A stretch of DNA of 44,906 bases from Bacteroidota bacterium (lineage in GTDB: Bacteria; Bacteroidota; Ignavibacteria; Tepidaquicellales; Tepidaquicellaceae): assembly GCA_021286895.1 (NCBI GenBank), contig JAJTBN010000002.1, forward strand, positions 1 to 44,906. The letters are read 5' to 3'. This document shows positions 34,208-42,224 of the stretch, piece after piece (within the stretch, counting starts at the first letter, position 1; every line of letters starts with the position of its first letter). The notes beneath the pieces were generated by a model. It made no database searches, was not told where the DNA came from, and saw only the letters and a list, made by a program, of their open reading frames with translations. Made by a program: the position numbers and the translations under genes.

Positions 34208-35442
34208 TTTCCGCTCCTGTTCATTAACGGATAATTGTCAGCCAGCGTCTCGGGCGTGAATACGGGTATTACTTTCTCCGCGGCGTCAAGCAGGTCAACG
34301 AGGAAACTGCCTGTGAGCACGACAGCCTCGGGGACTTTCTCAACAACGAGCGAGAACAGGCTTACGGGACGATACGGGACGTCCCCCTTCCTGTCATTAT
34401 CAAGATCGTAACCTTTGTATTTGTCCCAGTAATTGTTTATGAATACATTCGGATTTCTCGGTGAATTCGTCGCAACGTCAAAAGTATTGTTTAGGAAATT
34501 GTTGTACAAAACCGAATCTTCATAGCAGTTACCGAGAATTTTCAGCGCCCACCCGTTATTTTCAAAAATGTTGTTCAGTATGTTTACTCTGTTTGTACCT
34601 TCCATGTAAATAGCGGCTGTGTTTCGTGAAAAAGTATTACCGTATATCAGGCTGTTGTCTATGTCTTTCAGCAGCAACCCGTATGAATTCGCTCCCCAGT
34701 TATCCTCAAACCTGTTCCCCGTCATTGTTATCCGTTTTGTATACATAACAGCCACGCCCGCCCCGTTGTTCCTGAACACATTGTTTATGTACCTGTTGCC
34801 TTCGGAAAACATGAAGTGGAGTCCATAACGGAGGTTGCCGCGGCTTGTGTTTCCGGTTATTTCGCTGTTTGTGGAAAACTCGAGATAAATCCCGTCCCTC
34901 TGTCCGCTTACCTCATTATTGCTTATTGTTATGTTGTTGCATTTCCAGAGATGTATTCCGTTCCCTGAAAATGATTCGCTGACGGCGTTCCCTTCTATTC
35001 GGTTTGACAAGACAACGCAATTTTTGCTTGAAGAAAGATACAGTGCGAAAAACGAATTCTGTACGGTGTTGTTTTCAAGCCTGCATCCGCTTACGTTTTC
35101 AAGGCGTATCGCCGCTACGTCTGTCACGAAACTCGTCCCGGTATTTCTTAATGTGAGATTCTTTACAGTAACACTGTCGGATGTAACCGTTATTATTTCT
35201 TTAAAAAAATTTCCGTCGAACACAGCGCCCTCTTCTCCCTCGAGAGTTATACTCTTATCTATTACCAGTTCAGATACATTATATACGCCTTTTGATATTT
35301 TTATGACATCCCCGCTTACAGAATGAGATAAGGCTTCTGAAGGATTCTTGTAAAGTTCATTTTCACCGACAAGTATGGTTTTGGCTCTTGAAAGAGATGA
35401 AAGAAGGAAAAGAACAAGTAATATTGTCCCTGCGCTTTTCAT
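34204..35442 (-). CDS. nosD: Nitrous oxide reductase maturation protein NosD
   Basis: This 412-residue protein has a signal peptide and then about ten right-handed beta-helix coils of the CASH/NosD type (repeats such as ENNTVQNSFFALYLSSSKNC and ISNNEVSGQRDGIYLEFSTN), ending with NVFINNYWDKYKGYDLDNDRKGD. NosD is periplasmic and works with NosFY and NosL in copper-site assembly. It starts one base after nosL ends and overlaps nosF by ATGA. Confidence 0.94.
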   Translation of the reverse strand: MKSAGTILLVLFLLSSLSRAKTILVGENELYKNPSEALSHSVSGDVIKISKGVYNVSELVIDKSITLEGEEGAVFDGNFFKEIITVTSDSVTVKNLTLRNTGTSFVTDVAAIRLENVSGCRLENNTVQNSFFALYLSSSKNCVVLSNRIEGNAVSESFSGNGIHLWKCNNITISNNEVSGQRDGIYLEFSTNSEITGNTSRGNLRYGLHFMFSEGNRYINNVFRNNGAGVAVMYTKRITMTGNRFEDNWGANSYGLLLKDIDNSLIYGNTFSRNTAAIYMEGTNRVNILNNIFENNGWALKILGNCYEDSVLYNNFLNNTFDVATNSPRNPNVFINNYWDKYKGYDLDNDRKGDVPYRPVSLFSLVVEKVPEAVVLTGSFLVDLLDAAEKVIPVFTPETLADNYPLMNRSGN

Positions 35443-35886
35443 TTATTTTCCCGTACCGAACTTCGCGTTGATTTCACACCAGCCGTACACATCGCCGCCG
35501 TTTGCCGACTTGCTCTCGTTCGCGGCTCCGCTGTCAGAATAGCAGCTGAGGAACTCGCCCATCGGACTTTTAATTTTTAGGCTTATCAGATAAAACGACT
35601 TTAACGCGTTTATCAATGATCCGGGATTGTTGTAGTCAACAACCCAATATGTTACGTTATCGGTATTGTTAGACTTCATGTATTCGAACATGCACTCGGC
35701 AGCGTCAAACTTGAAAGATTTTCCCTTTCCTGTCAGAATTTCCGCGCCAAACCGCTTATCCATTATCTTCATGTTGCAGTGAGCGCATAGGTCGGAACCG
35801 AAGTTTATCGGGTCGGGACTGCTCGCGTTTCCGCATGACGTCAGCAGAAACAGCGATAAAATCAGTGATATCATTAATGTCTTCAT
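35443..35886 (-). CDS. nosL: NosL copper chaperone lipoprotein
   Basis: The start at 35886 (MKTLMISL) makes an ATGA overlap with the preceding gene and gives a clean lipoprotein signal with lipobox LLTSC. The 147-residue product has the NosL copper-binding region DLCAHCNMKIMDKRFGAEI and FDAAECMFEYM. NosL delivers Cu(I) to apo-nitrous oxide reductase. Confidence 0.93.
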   Translation of the reverse strand: MKTLMISLILSLFLLTSCGNASSPDPINFGSDLCAHCNMKIMDKRFGAEILTGKGKSFKFDAAECMFEYMKSNNTDNVTYWVVDYNNPGSLINALKSFYLISLKIKSPMGEFLSCYSDSGAANESKSANGGDVYGWCEINAKFGTGK

Positions 35887-36467
35887 ATCATGCATTCCGG
35901 TTTTAGTTTTCTTCTGAATTCATATACCGATATTAGCGCCGCTAAAATACCGCCCGCTATCAGTATGTAACCGCCTTCAGCGGGATATGAATGCGCCGTA
36001 AAATTCAACAGCGTTTTCGTCCCGAGAAGAGGCGGCTGGTATGTCATGCCGGGTACTTTAATCGCGGCAGTCGGGTCGAGGTCGTGACCGTATTCATATT
36101 CCCATTTCCAGAAATCCGCGCCGCCTGCGATACCGAGAAGCAGGAAGAATATCATCCAGACATATAAAAATTTTTTTCTTCCTGCAACCGATACGGTAAT
36201 GCCCGATATTATCAGCAATCCCAGCACAAAGGGCATCACCTTCATTTCAACCATTGAACCGGGCACAATTTTTTTCATACCGATGTAATGATTGAGCCCG
36301 TTTACAGTATTCAAGTCTCCCGACATGTGACTCAGCCATATCTGAAACCCAAGCCCTTCCGGATACTGAGGCGCCTCAAGCGATATGTCCCATACCGGCA
36401 GGAAATACGCTCCAATCAGCGCAAGGCTTATTATCAGCAGGGCTATACGGGAGTTTTTCCTGAGCAT
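35883..36467 (-). CDS. Uncharacterised nos-operon membrane protein
   Basis: This 194-residue protein has about four hydrophobic segments: the first near residues 8-27, one near 78-95, one near 103-120 and one near 167-185. Between the first two lies a periplasmic loop (GLGFQIWLSHMSGDLNTVNGLNHYIGMKKI). The conserved-looking residues NGLNHYIGMK and GGADFWKWEYEYGHDLDP are unusual for a simple anchor and could bind metal or heme. It is encoded between nosZ and nosL, with a 1-base gap and an ATGA overlap, so it almost certainly acts in N2O reductase assembly or electron delivery. I do not recognise a better name with certainty. Confidence 0.75.
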   Translation of the reverse strand: MLRKNSRIALLIISLALIGAYFLPVWDISLEAPQYPEGLGFQIWLSHMSGDLNTVNGLNHYIGMKKIVPGSMVEMKVMPFVLGLLIISGITVSVAGRKKFLYVWMIFFLLLGIAGGADFWKWEYEYGHDLDPTAAIKVPGMTYQPPLLGTKTLLNFTAHSYPAEGGYILIAGGILAALISVYEFRRKLKPECMI

Positions 36468-36468
36468 A

Positions 36469-38442
36469 TTATTTATCCTGATTGGAATTAAATTTTATCT
36501 GAATGTTTGAATTCTTGTCTGAGACTCTCATGTACCCCTGCATTTCCTGATGAAGAGCGGAACAGAAGTCCGTGCAGTAATAAGGATAAATGCCGGGAGC
36601 TTTCGGAGACCATTTTATGGTGCATGTTTCACCGGGCATCACGAGAAGTTCTGAATTAAGATTTCCCATAATCGTAAATCCGTGCGGTATGTCCCAGTCC
36701 TGTTCGAGGTTGGTAACGTGAAAATAAACATCGTCTCCGACCTTTACCCCTTCGATATTGTCAGGCGTGAGATGCGAGCGAATCGCCGACATATACACAT
36801 GAACTTCGTTTCCTTTGCGTTCAACTCTGGCTTCCTTTTCGCTCTTGACAGCGTAAGGATGCGCGTTCTCTTCAATTTTGAAAATCTTCACCGTGTTCTT
36901 TGTAACAAGGTCGGCGGGTATTGACTGCGCGTAATGCGGCTCTCCCACCGTCGGAAAATCGAGCAGAAGTTTCATCTTATCGCCTGTTATGTCTATCAAC
37001 TGCGCTGACTGTGATAATTCCGGACCTGTCGGAAGAAACCTGTCTTTAGTTATTTTATTCATTGAAAGAAGGTATTTCCCCCAGGGCTTCCTGCTGTCGC
37101 CGCCCGGAATCATAAGATGGCCGACCGAATAATAAACCGGCATTCTGTCAACAACTTCTCTTGTGTCAACTTTCCATTTTACTATTTCCGAAGATACGAA
37201 CATAGAGGTATAAGCAAATCCCTTGTCGTCAAACTCCGTATGCAGAGGACCCAGACCCGGCTGCTGAACTTCGCCGGAAAGCACTTCTTCGTATTTCAAT
37301 ACCGGGATTTTTTCTATTTCACCGTCGTATTTTTTCCCTTCAATTGCCTTTATCATTTTTGAGAATGAAAATACGGGAATGACAGTGGCGAGTTTGCCGC
37401 CTCCGACTATGTATTCCCCTGACGGGTCTACATCCGCGCCGTGCGGTGATTTCGGACATGGCATATAATATAACGCGCCTTCAACGTCTTCGGTCGTCAG
37501 AACTTTTACCGATTTTTTCATTTCCGAAACAGCCGAATGCTTCTTGTCGTCGTATGTATTGTGAGCATAGACAGCGGGCATCTCTTTTCCCTTGCCCTGC
37601 GCTACAAGTTCAGCAATTTTTTTCCAGTTGACGGCAAGTATAAAATCCTTGTCTTTCTGACTCGCGTTTACCTCTAAAAGCGAATATGCCTGTTCGCTGT
37701 TATAGCATGAAAAGAAAAACCAGCCGTCCGACGGACCTTTTCCGGCATGACTCAGGTCATAATCGAAACCCGGTGTAATAATCTGGAATGCTAAGTCCAT
37801 CTCCCCCGACGATTGATTTACTTTGATGAATGAAAGTGTTCCCTTAAAATTGTCTTTGTACGATTCAATAGGCACATCGCGGTTTTCTACAGGAACGCTG
37901 AATCTTGTTCCCGCGACTATGTATTCCGTATTAGGCGTCATGAATGGCGAGGAGTGATTTCCCGCGCTGTTCGGTATCTCAATAATTTCTTCGGTTCTGA
38001 ATTTCGACAGACTGATTCTTGCAACTCTCGGAGTGTTGTTTCCGTTTATGAATACCCATCTCCCGTCAGGAACTCCGTCTTTCATCGATAATTCCGAGTG
38101 ATGGGAATCGTCCCATGGCACAAACCCGTATGAAGTATTCAGCATGGGTTTTGTTTCTTCGGAGTACCCCCACCCGTTTTCCGCGTTCTGAGAGTAAACA
38201 GGTATAACCCTTAGCAGCCTTCCTGAAGGAAGCCCGTATACAGCCATCTGACCGCTGAAACCTCCGGATACAAAGGAATAAAACTCGTCGTACTTTCCGG
38301 GCTCGACATAAACCTTTGAAGGCGCGTCGCTTTCAACAAGCGGACCCTTGTTCTTGCTTTTTCCGCATCCCGAAATTCCCAAAAGGACTGACAGAATCAG
38401 GACAGCCAAACCTGCATAGCGAAAGTGTGTGTTTGTCTTCAT
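36469..38442 (-). CDS. nosZ: Nitrous oxide reductase, Sec-exported (clade II) lipoprotein form
   Basis: The start at 38442 (MKTNTHFRYAGLAVLILSVLLGISGC) gives 657 residues and a lipoprotein signal with no twin Arg, which marks the clade II, Sec-dependent type. The CuZ histidines are visible in SHHSE, GNHSSPF, SPHGADVDPSGEY, PLHTEFDDKGFAYTS and GEPHYAQ. The C-terminal cupredoxin carries the CuA ligands in DIPHGF, YYCTDFCSALHQEM. It reduces N2O to N2 in the periplasm using electrons from a cytochrome c, and one is encoded directly upstream. A start at 38502 would overlap the cytochrome gene and lacks a signal. Confidence 0.97.
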   Translation of the reverse strand: MKTNTHFRYAGLAVLILSVLLGISGCGKSKNKGPLVESDAPSKVYVEPGKYDEFYSFVSGGFSGQMAVYGLPSGRLLRVIPVYSQNAENGWGYSEETKPMLNTSYGFVPWDDSHHSELSMKDGVPDGRWVFINGNNTPRVARISLSKFRTEEIIEIPNSAGNHSSPFMTPNTEYIVAGTRFSVPVENRDVPIESYKDNFKGTLSFIKVNQSSGEMDLAFQIITPGFDYDLSHAGKGPSDGWFFFSCYNSEQAYSLLEVNASQKDKDFILAVNWKKIAELVAQGKGKEMPAVYAHNTYDDKKHSAVSEMKKSVKVLTTEDVEGALYYMPCPKSPHGADVDPSGEYIVGGGKLATVIPVFSFSKMIKAIEGKKYDGEIEKIPVLKYEEVLSGEVQQPGLGPLHTEFDDKGFAYTSMFVSSEIVKWKVDTREVVDRMPVYYSVGHLMIPGGDSRKPWGKYLLSMNKITKDRFLPTGPELSQSAQLIDITGDKMKLLLDFPTVGEPHYAQSIPADLVTKNTVKIFKIEENAHPYAVKSEKEARVERKGNEVHVYMSAIRSHLTPDNIEGVKVGDDVYFHVTNLEQDWDIPHGFTIMGNLNSELLVMPGETCTIKWSPKAPGIYPYYCTDFCSALHQEMQGYMRVSDKNSNIQIKFNSNQDK

Positions 38443-38452
38443 GTTTTTATTT

Positions 38453-38860
38453 TTAGTTTGAATCAATGGTCCTGAAATACTCAAGAATGGCGCGCGCGTC
38501 ATCCTGCGATACGTTCTGGAACGTCATCTGCGTAAGGTACTGCCCGAATAACTGCTTTGCCGTAGTGTTTTCCTTCGTCATCTGCTCGGGATTCAGAATC
38601 ATGTTCATTATCCACTCGGGCTTTCTTCTCTGCGTAACGCCCTTTAAAGGAGGACCAACCAGTTTAGAGTCAATCTTGTGGCAAGCGACACATTTCTGCT
38701 CGAATATCACACGGCCTCTTTCGCCGAGAGCCTTATCAACAGACCCAAGCGTCACCTGTTTCACGGGTCCTATGCCCTTCTCCTCGTCGTCGCCGCAGCC
38801 CGCGAGAAACGACACCATAATGATTATTACCGTTATTGCGATGTACTTTTTCATCTTCAT
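38453..38860 (-). CDS. Monoheme cytochrome c lipoprotein, electron donor to NosZ
   Basis: This 135-residue protein has a lipoprotein signal (SFLAGCGDD) and one heme-binding motif, CVACH, near residue 57, with VGPPLKGVTQRR after it and MTFQNVSQDDARAILEYF near the C terminus, which holds the likely axial Met. It is the first gene of the nos operon, 10 bases before nosZ, so electron delivery to NosZ is the natural role. Met3 is an alternative start. Confidence 0.92.
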   Translation of the reverse strand: MKMKKYIAITVIIIMVSFLAGCGDDEEKGIGPVKQVTLGSVDKALGERGRVIFEQKCVACHKIDSKLVGPPLKGVTQRRKPEWIMNMILNPEQMTKENTTAKQLFGQYLTQMTFQNVSQDDARAILEYFRTIDSN

Positions 38861-38878
38861 TGTTTTATTTTTAAATAA

Positions 38879-38949
38879 GACTATTTTATCTGATTATAAA
38901 TTGCCTAATACGGTCTTAAATGTCAAGTCCGAAATCGGACTATTTTATC
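38879..38949 (-). promoter_or_regulatory. Direct repeats and a palindrome upstream of the nos operon
   Basis: GATAAAATAGTC occurs twice on the minus strand (38879-38890 and 38938-38949), with start-to-start spacing of 59 bases. TCCGATTTCGGA, an inverted repeat, sits at 38928-38939 and touches the second copy. Both repeats lie within 90 bases of the cytochrome c start, where a promoter and activator sites are expected. No canonical FNR or NnrR box was found. Confidence 0.4.
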
Positions 38950-39088
38950 CTATTAAATTCAACAACACAGCCGATAAAAACGTTTCACTGTTTACGGATT
39001 CGGGAAGCCGTGGTTTCTTCTGAATTGAATATAGTTTTTCGGCCTTAATACTTATATTTTAGAATATGTTCAGCGACTGTATTTACGA

Positions 39089-39619
39089 TTGAGAAAAATT
39101 TTGTCAATATTGCTTATTCTCTTGCTGGTTTTAAACGCCGGGGGGTATTATCTCGTCTATTTCCAACTGCTGAACAGGTTTCAGATTTCCGCGCGCGGCA
39201 AACTTAGCGAACAGATACCGCCGGATAAACTCGAGATTATTGCCGTAAGCAATTCTGCGGATAAAGGTACGGTCGATTTCGAAAGAACCGGTTCTGACGA
39301 GATAAAATACAACGGCAGAATGTACGATATATTCCACGAAGAAAACAGTAACGGCACAACCTACTTTTATTGCGTAAACGACGTCTATGAGGACCTTCTC
39401 ATGAACGCGTTTTCCGAATATTTAAACGATGATACGGACGATGACACGAATGCCTCGGTGATGAGCATCTTAAAGACTCTCATTACCCACGCTATTGTCC
39501 CGCCGGGTCTTCATTACAAACAAAGCGTATCTTCAACGGGTACATTCAGAGCCTTTTCATCAGGCATCAGCGCCCCGAGCAGGGAGATTCCCACTCCTCC
39601 CCCGAAAGTTTTTTCATGA
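39089..39619 (+). CDS. Small membrane-anchored protein paired with a TonB receptor
   Basis: This 176-residue protein starts at a TTG (MRKILSILLILLLVLNAGGYYLVYF). One transmembrane helix at residues 4-25 is followed by an extracytoplasmic domain with YNGRMYDIFHEENSNGTTYFYCVND, and a Pro-rich end (TPPPKVFS). Proteins of this kind precede TonB-dependent receptors in Bacteroidota; the function is not established. The last 24 residues contain FRAFSSGISAPSREI, strikingly like the C-terminal segment of the receptor encoded next. The protein may help deliver or sense the receptor's ligand. Confidence 0.65.
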   Translation: MRKILSILLILLLVLNAGGYYLVYFQLLNRFQISARGKLSEQIPPDKLEIIAVSNSADKGTVDFERTGSDEIKYNGRMYDIFHEENSNGTTYFYCVNDVYEDLLMNAFSEYLNDDTDDDTNASVMSILKTLITHAIVPPGLHYKQSVSSTGTFRAFSSGISAPSREIPTPPPKVFS

Positions 39620-39644
39620 TTCACATCATATCTTCATTATAGAA

Positions 39645-39667
39645 GGACCGCGGCGAAATCCGCGTCC
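39645..39667 (+). other. GC-rich hairpin before the receptor gene
   Basis: An 8-bp stem with one bulged base (GGACCGCGG / CCGCGTCC) lies between the two genes, 41 bases before the receptor start. It has no T-run and could be an attenuator or a processing site. The significance is unclear. Confidence 0.3.
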
Positions 39668-39707
39668 GGGTTAACATTTTTAAATTTCATTAAATATTAT
39701 CAGAATC

Positions 39708-42143
39708 ATGAAAAAATTATTTTTTTATACTATAATATGTATTATGGCATTAAGCGGTTATGCTTTCTCCCAGACCGTTACAGTACTCGACAAGGAAACC
39801 CTTAAGCCTGTAAAAGGCGCGGAATTATATTCCGATAACAAAGAAAAGATTCTTTCAGACATCTTTGGGAAAGCGGATATTTCAAAATTTAAGGGAAGCG
39901 GGAAAATTCTTGTTTCCGCGTCGGGTTATCAGGACTATTACCTGACAGGTATTACTTACGAGGGCGGCGAAAGATACTCTGTCACTCTCAGCGCGAAAAG
40001 TTTCTCTACCGATGAAATAGTCGTATCCGCCGACAGGTTTCAGGAAAAACTCGTTGACGTTCCCAATCAGGTTATGATTATGAATTCAAGGGATATCGAA
40101 CGCCTAAACACACAAAACACCGGCGACCTGCTTGAAAAAACAGGAAACGTTTTTGTTCAAAAAAGCCAGCAGGAGGGCGGAAGCCCCGTCCTCAGAGGAT
40201 TTGAGGCAAGCAGAGTGCTTATAGTCATAGACGGCGTAAGAATGAATAACGCGATTTACAGGGCGGGACACCTTCAGAACGTTCTGAGAATAGACCAGAA
40301 TGTACTCGACCGCGTCGAGGTGCTTTACGGACCGGGTTCACTAATGTACGGCAGTGACGCTCTCGGCGGAGTCATGTCGTTTTACTCAAAGGACCCCGTT
40401 TTCGGTTATCTTGACAAACCCTATTATACAGCAAGCGCTTACACGAGATACTCTACCGCTAATCAGGAAAAAACCGGACACGTTGATTTTAACATCGGCT
40501 TTAAGAACATAGCATTCCTGACGAGTTTCACTTATTCGGATTTCGGAGACCTTCGAATGGGGGGCAATTACGACGTTTCCACAAATGACGCATGGAAAAG
40601 ATATTATACGGGCGGAAGAATAAACGGAAGAGACACTATGCTGCTGAATGATAACTTCAACAAGCAGTCTCCTTCAGGGTACAAGCAGTATGACTTCATG
40701 GAAAAAATTATGATTAAACAGAGCAGCAGCGTCAGACACACGCTTAACTTCCAGTATTCCAACACAAGCGACAATCCAAGATACGACAGACTTAATACTA
40801 TCGGAGGCAACGGTTATTTCTCTAATGCTGAATGGTACTATGGACCTGAAAAAAGAATTATGGGTTTGTACAAACTTGACCTCACAAACGATAAATCGTT
40901 CTACGATAACGCTAACGTTACTCTCGCGTACCAGAATCTCGAAGAAAGCAGAAACAACCGCGGATGGAACAAGTCGGGACTCACAATGAGAACCGAAAAA
41001 GTAAACGTGTTCACACTTAATCTTGACCTGAACAAAAAACTGAAGAACAACGAATTGAGGTACGGAATCGAGGGAACGTATAACGACGTTAATTCTACCG
41101 CTGTCAGCCGGAATATTAACACAGGCGTTGAAACTCCCGCAAGCACGAGGTATCCCGACGGAAAGAACAACATGATGTCTTTCGCGGGTTATCTTTCACA
41201 CAGTTGGGAAATCAACAATAACTTGACTCTTTCAGACGGAGCAAGATTCAGTTACGTTACCCTTGACTCAAAATTCGAAGATACGACGTTCTACAAATTC
41301 CCGTTCACGGAAGCAAACCAGAAAAACGCTGCCGTTACGGGACACATCGGTTTGGCCGTAATGCCAGGCGACAACTGGAGGTTCTATATTAACGGTTCAA
41401 CAGGATTTAGGGCGCCGAACATTGACGACCTCAGCAAAATATTTGAAACAGTAAAGGGAACTTCGACGGCGCCCGGACAGGTAATCGTGCCTAATTCCGA
41501 CCTAAAACCTGAATACACATATACGGGGGAAATAGGCGTATCGAAGATATTTCTTAACAGCATAAAAGTCGAAGGAATAGCGTACGCCACTCTTTATAAG
41601 AATGCTATCATCACCGCTCCTTTCAAATACAACGGCTCGGATACTATAATGTATGACGGTGAAAAAGCGTTGGTTTACGCGAATCAAAACGCCGATAAGG
41701 GCTCGTACATTCTCGGTTATAATCTGAATCTTTCAGCGGACCTTACAAGTTATTTCTCCATAATCAGCACTCTTAATTTCACTTACGGGAGAATAATGAC
41801 CGATTCAACGGATTCCCCGCTTGATCACATCCCGCCCGTGTTCGGCAATACGGCTTTCCGTTTGAAACTGGACAGGTTCAGCGGAGAATTCAGCATTGCT
41901 TACAACGGCTGGAAGCATTCATGGGATTACAACACGGCAGGCGAGGATAATTTTGCCGACGCCACGCCTTTCGGCATGCCGTCCTGGTACACGCTTAATC
42001 TGAAAGCCGCTTACAGGTTCACTCCAAACCTTTCGATTCAGGTTTCGCTCGACAATATACTCGATAAGAACTACAGAACTTTCTCATCCGGCATCAACGC
42101 CCCGGGAAGAAATCTTGTCCTTACGCTTAGAGGCAATATATAA
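39708..42143 (+). CDS. TonB-dependent outer-membrane receptor (heme/metal type)
   Basis: This 811-residue protein has a signal peptide (ends AFSQ), a carboxypeptidase-regulatory-like domain at about 23-95 (TVLDKETLKPVKGAELY), a plug at about 105-215 (QVMIMNSRDIERLNTQNTGDLLEKT, GSPVLRGFEASRVLIVIDGVRMNN, VEVLYGPGSLMYGSDALGGV) and a long barrel with FRAPNIDDL near residue 567 and the C-terminal segment YRTFSSGINAPGRNLVLTLRGNI. The plug resembles heme/hemoglobin receptors. Its place divergent from the nos operon suggests heme or copper import, but the ligand is unproven. A terminator follows. Confidence 0.9.
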   Translation: MKKLFFYTIICIMALSGYAFSQTVTVLDKETLKPVKGAELYSDNKEKILSDIFGKADISKFKGSGKILVSASGYQDYYLTGITYEGGERYSVTLSAKSFSTDEIVVSADRFQEKLVDVPNQVMIMNSRDIERLNTQNTGDLLEKTGNVFVQKSQQEGGSPVLRGFEASRVLIVIDGVRMNNAIYRAGHLQNVLRIDQNVLDRVEVLYGPGSLMYGSDALGGVMSFYSKDPVFGYLDKPYYTASAYTRYSTANQEKTGHVDFNIGFKNIAFLTSFTYSDFGDLRMGGNYDVSTNDAWKRYYTGGRINGRDTMLLNDNFNKQSPSGYKQYDFMEKIMIKQSSSVRHTLNFQYSNTSDNPRYDRLNTIGGNGYFSNAEWYYGPEKRIMGLYKLDLTNDKSFYDNANVTLAYQNLEESRNNRGWNKSGLTMRTEKVNVFTLNLDLNKKLKNNELRYGIEGTYNDVNSTAVSRNINTGVETPASTRYPDGKNNMMSFAGYLSHSWEINNNLTLSDGARFSYVTLDSKFEDTTFYKFPFTEANQKNAAVTGHIGLAVMPGDNWRFYINGSTGFRAPNIDDLSKIFETVKGTSTAPGQVIVPNSDLKPEYTYTGEIGVSKIFLNSIKVEGIAYATLYKNAIITAPFKYNGSDTIMYDGEKALVYANQNADKGSYILGYNLNLSADLTSYFSIISTLNFTYGRIMTDSTDSPLDHIPPVFGNTAFRLKLDRFSGEFSIAYNGWKHSWDYNTAGEDNFADATPFGMPSWYTLNLKAAYRFTPNLSIQVSLDNILDKNYRTFSSGINAPGRNLVLTLRGNI

Positions 42144-42173
42144 ATCGGATTAAAAAAGGAGAAACATATAAAG

Positions 42174-42207
42174 AAGGAGTATCCGGAAAATCCCGGATAC
42201 CCCTTTT
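42174..42207 (+). terminator. Rho-independent terminator
   Basis: An 11-bp stem with one mismatch (GGAGTATCCGG / CCGGATACCCC) and a 6-base loop is followed by TTTT. It is placed between the receptor gene and the convergent reductase gene. Confidence 0.8.
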
Positions 42208-42224
42208 AATAATGATTCCTTTAT

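Noticed and set aside
38443-38502. Longer N terminus for NosZ
   Set aside because: It would overlap the cytochrome c gene and displace the lipoprotein signal from the N terminus.
38861-39088. FNR/NnrR-type TTGAT-N4-ATCAA box at the nos promoter
   Set aside because: A CTTGACAT half-site is present but no matching second half; not enough to claim a site.
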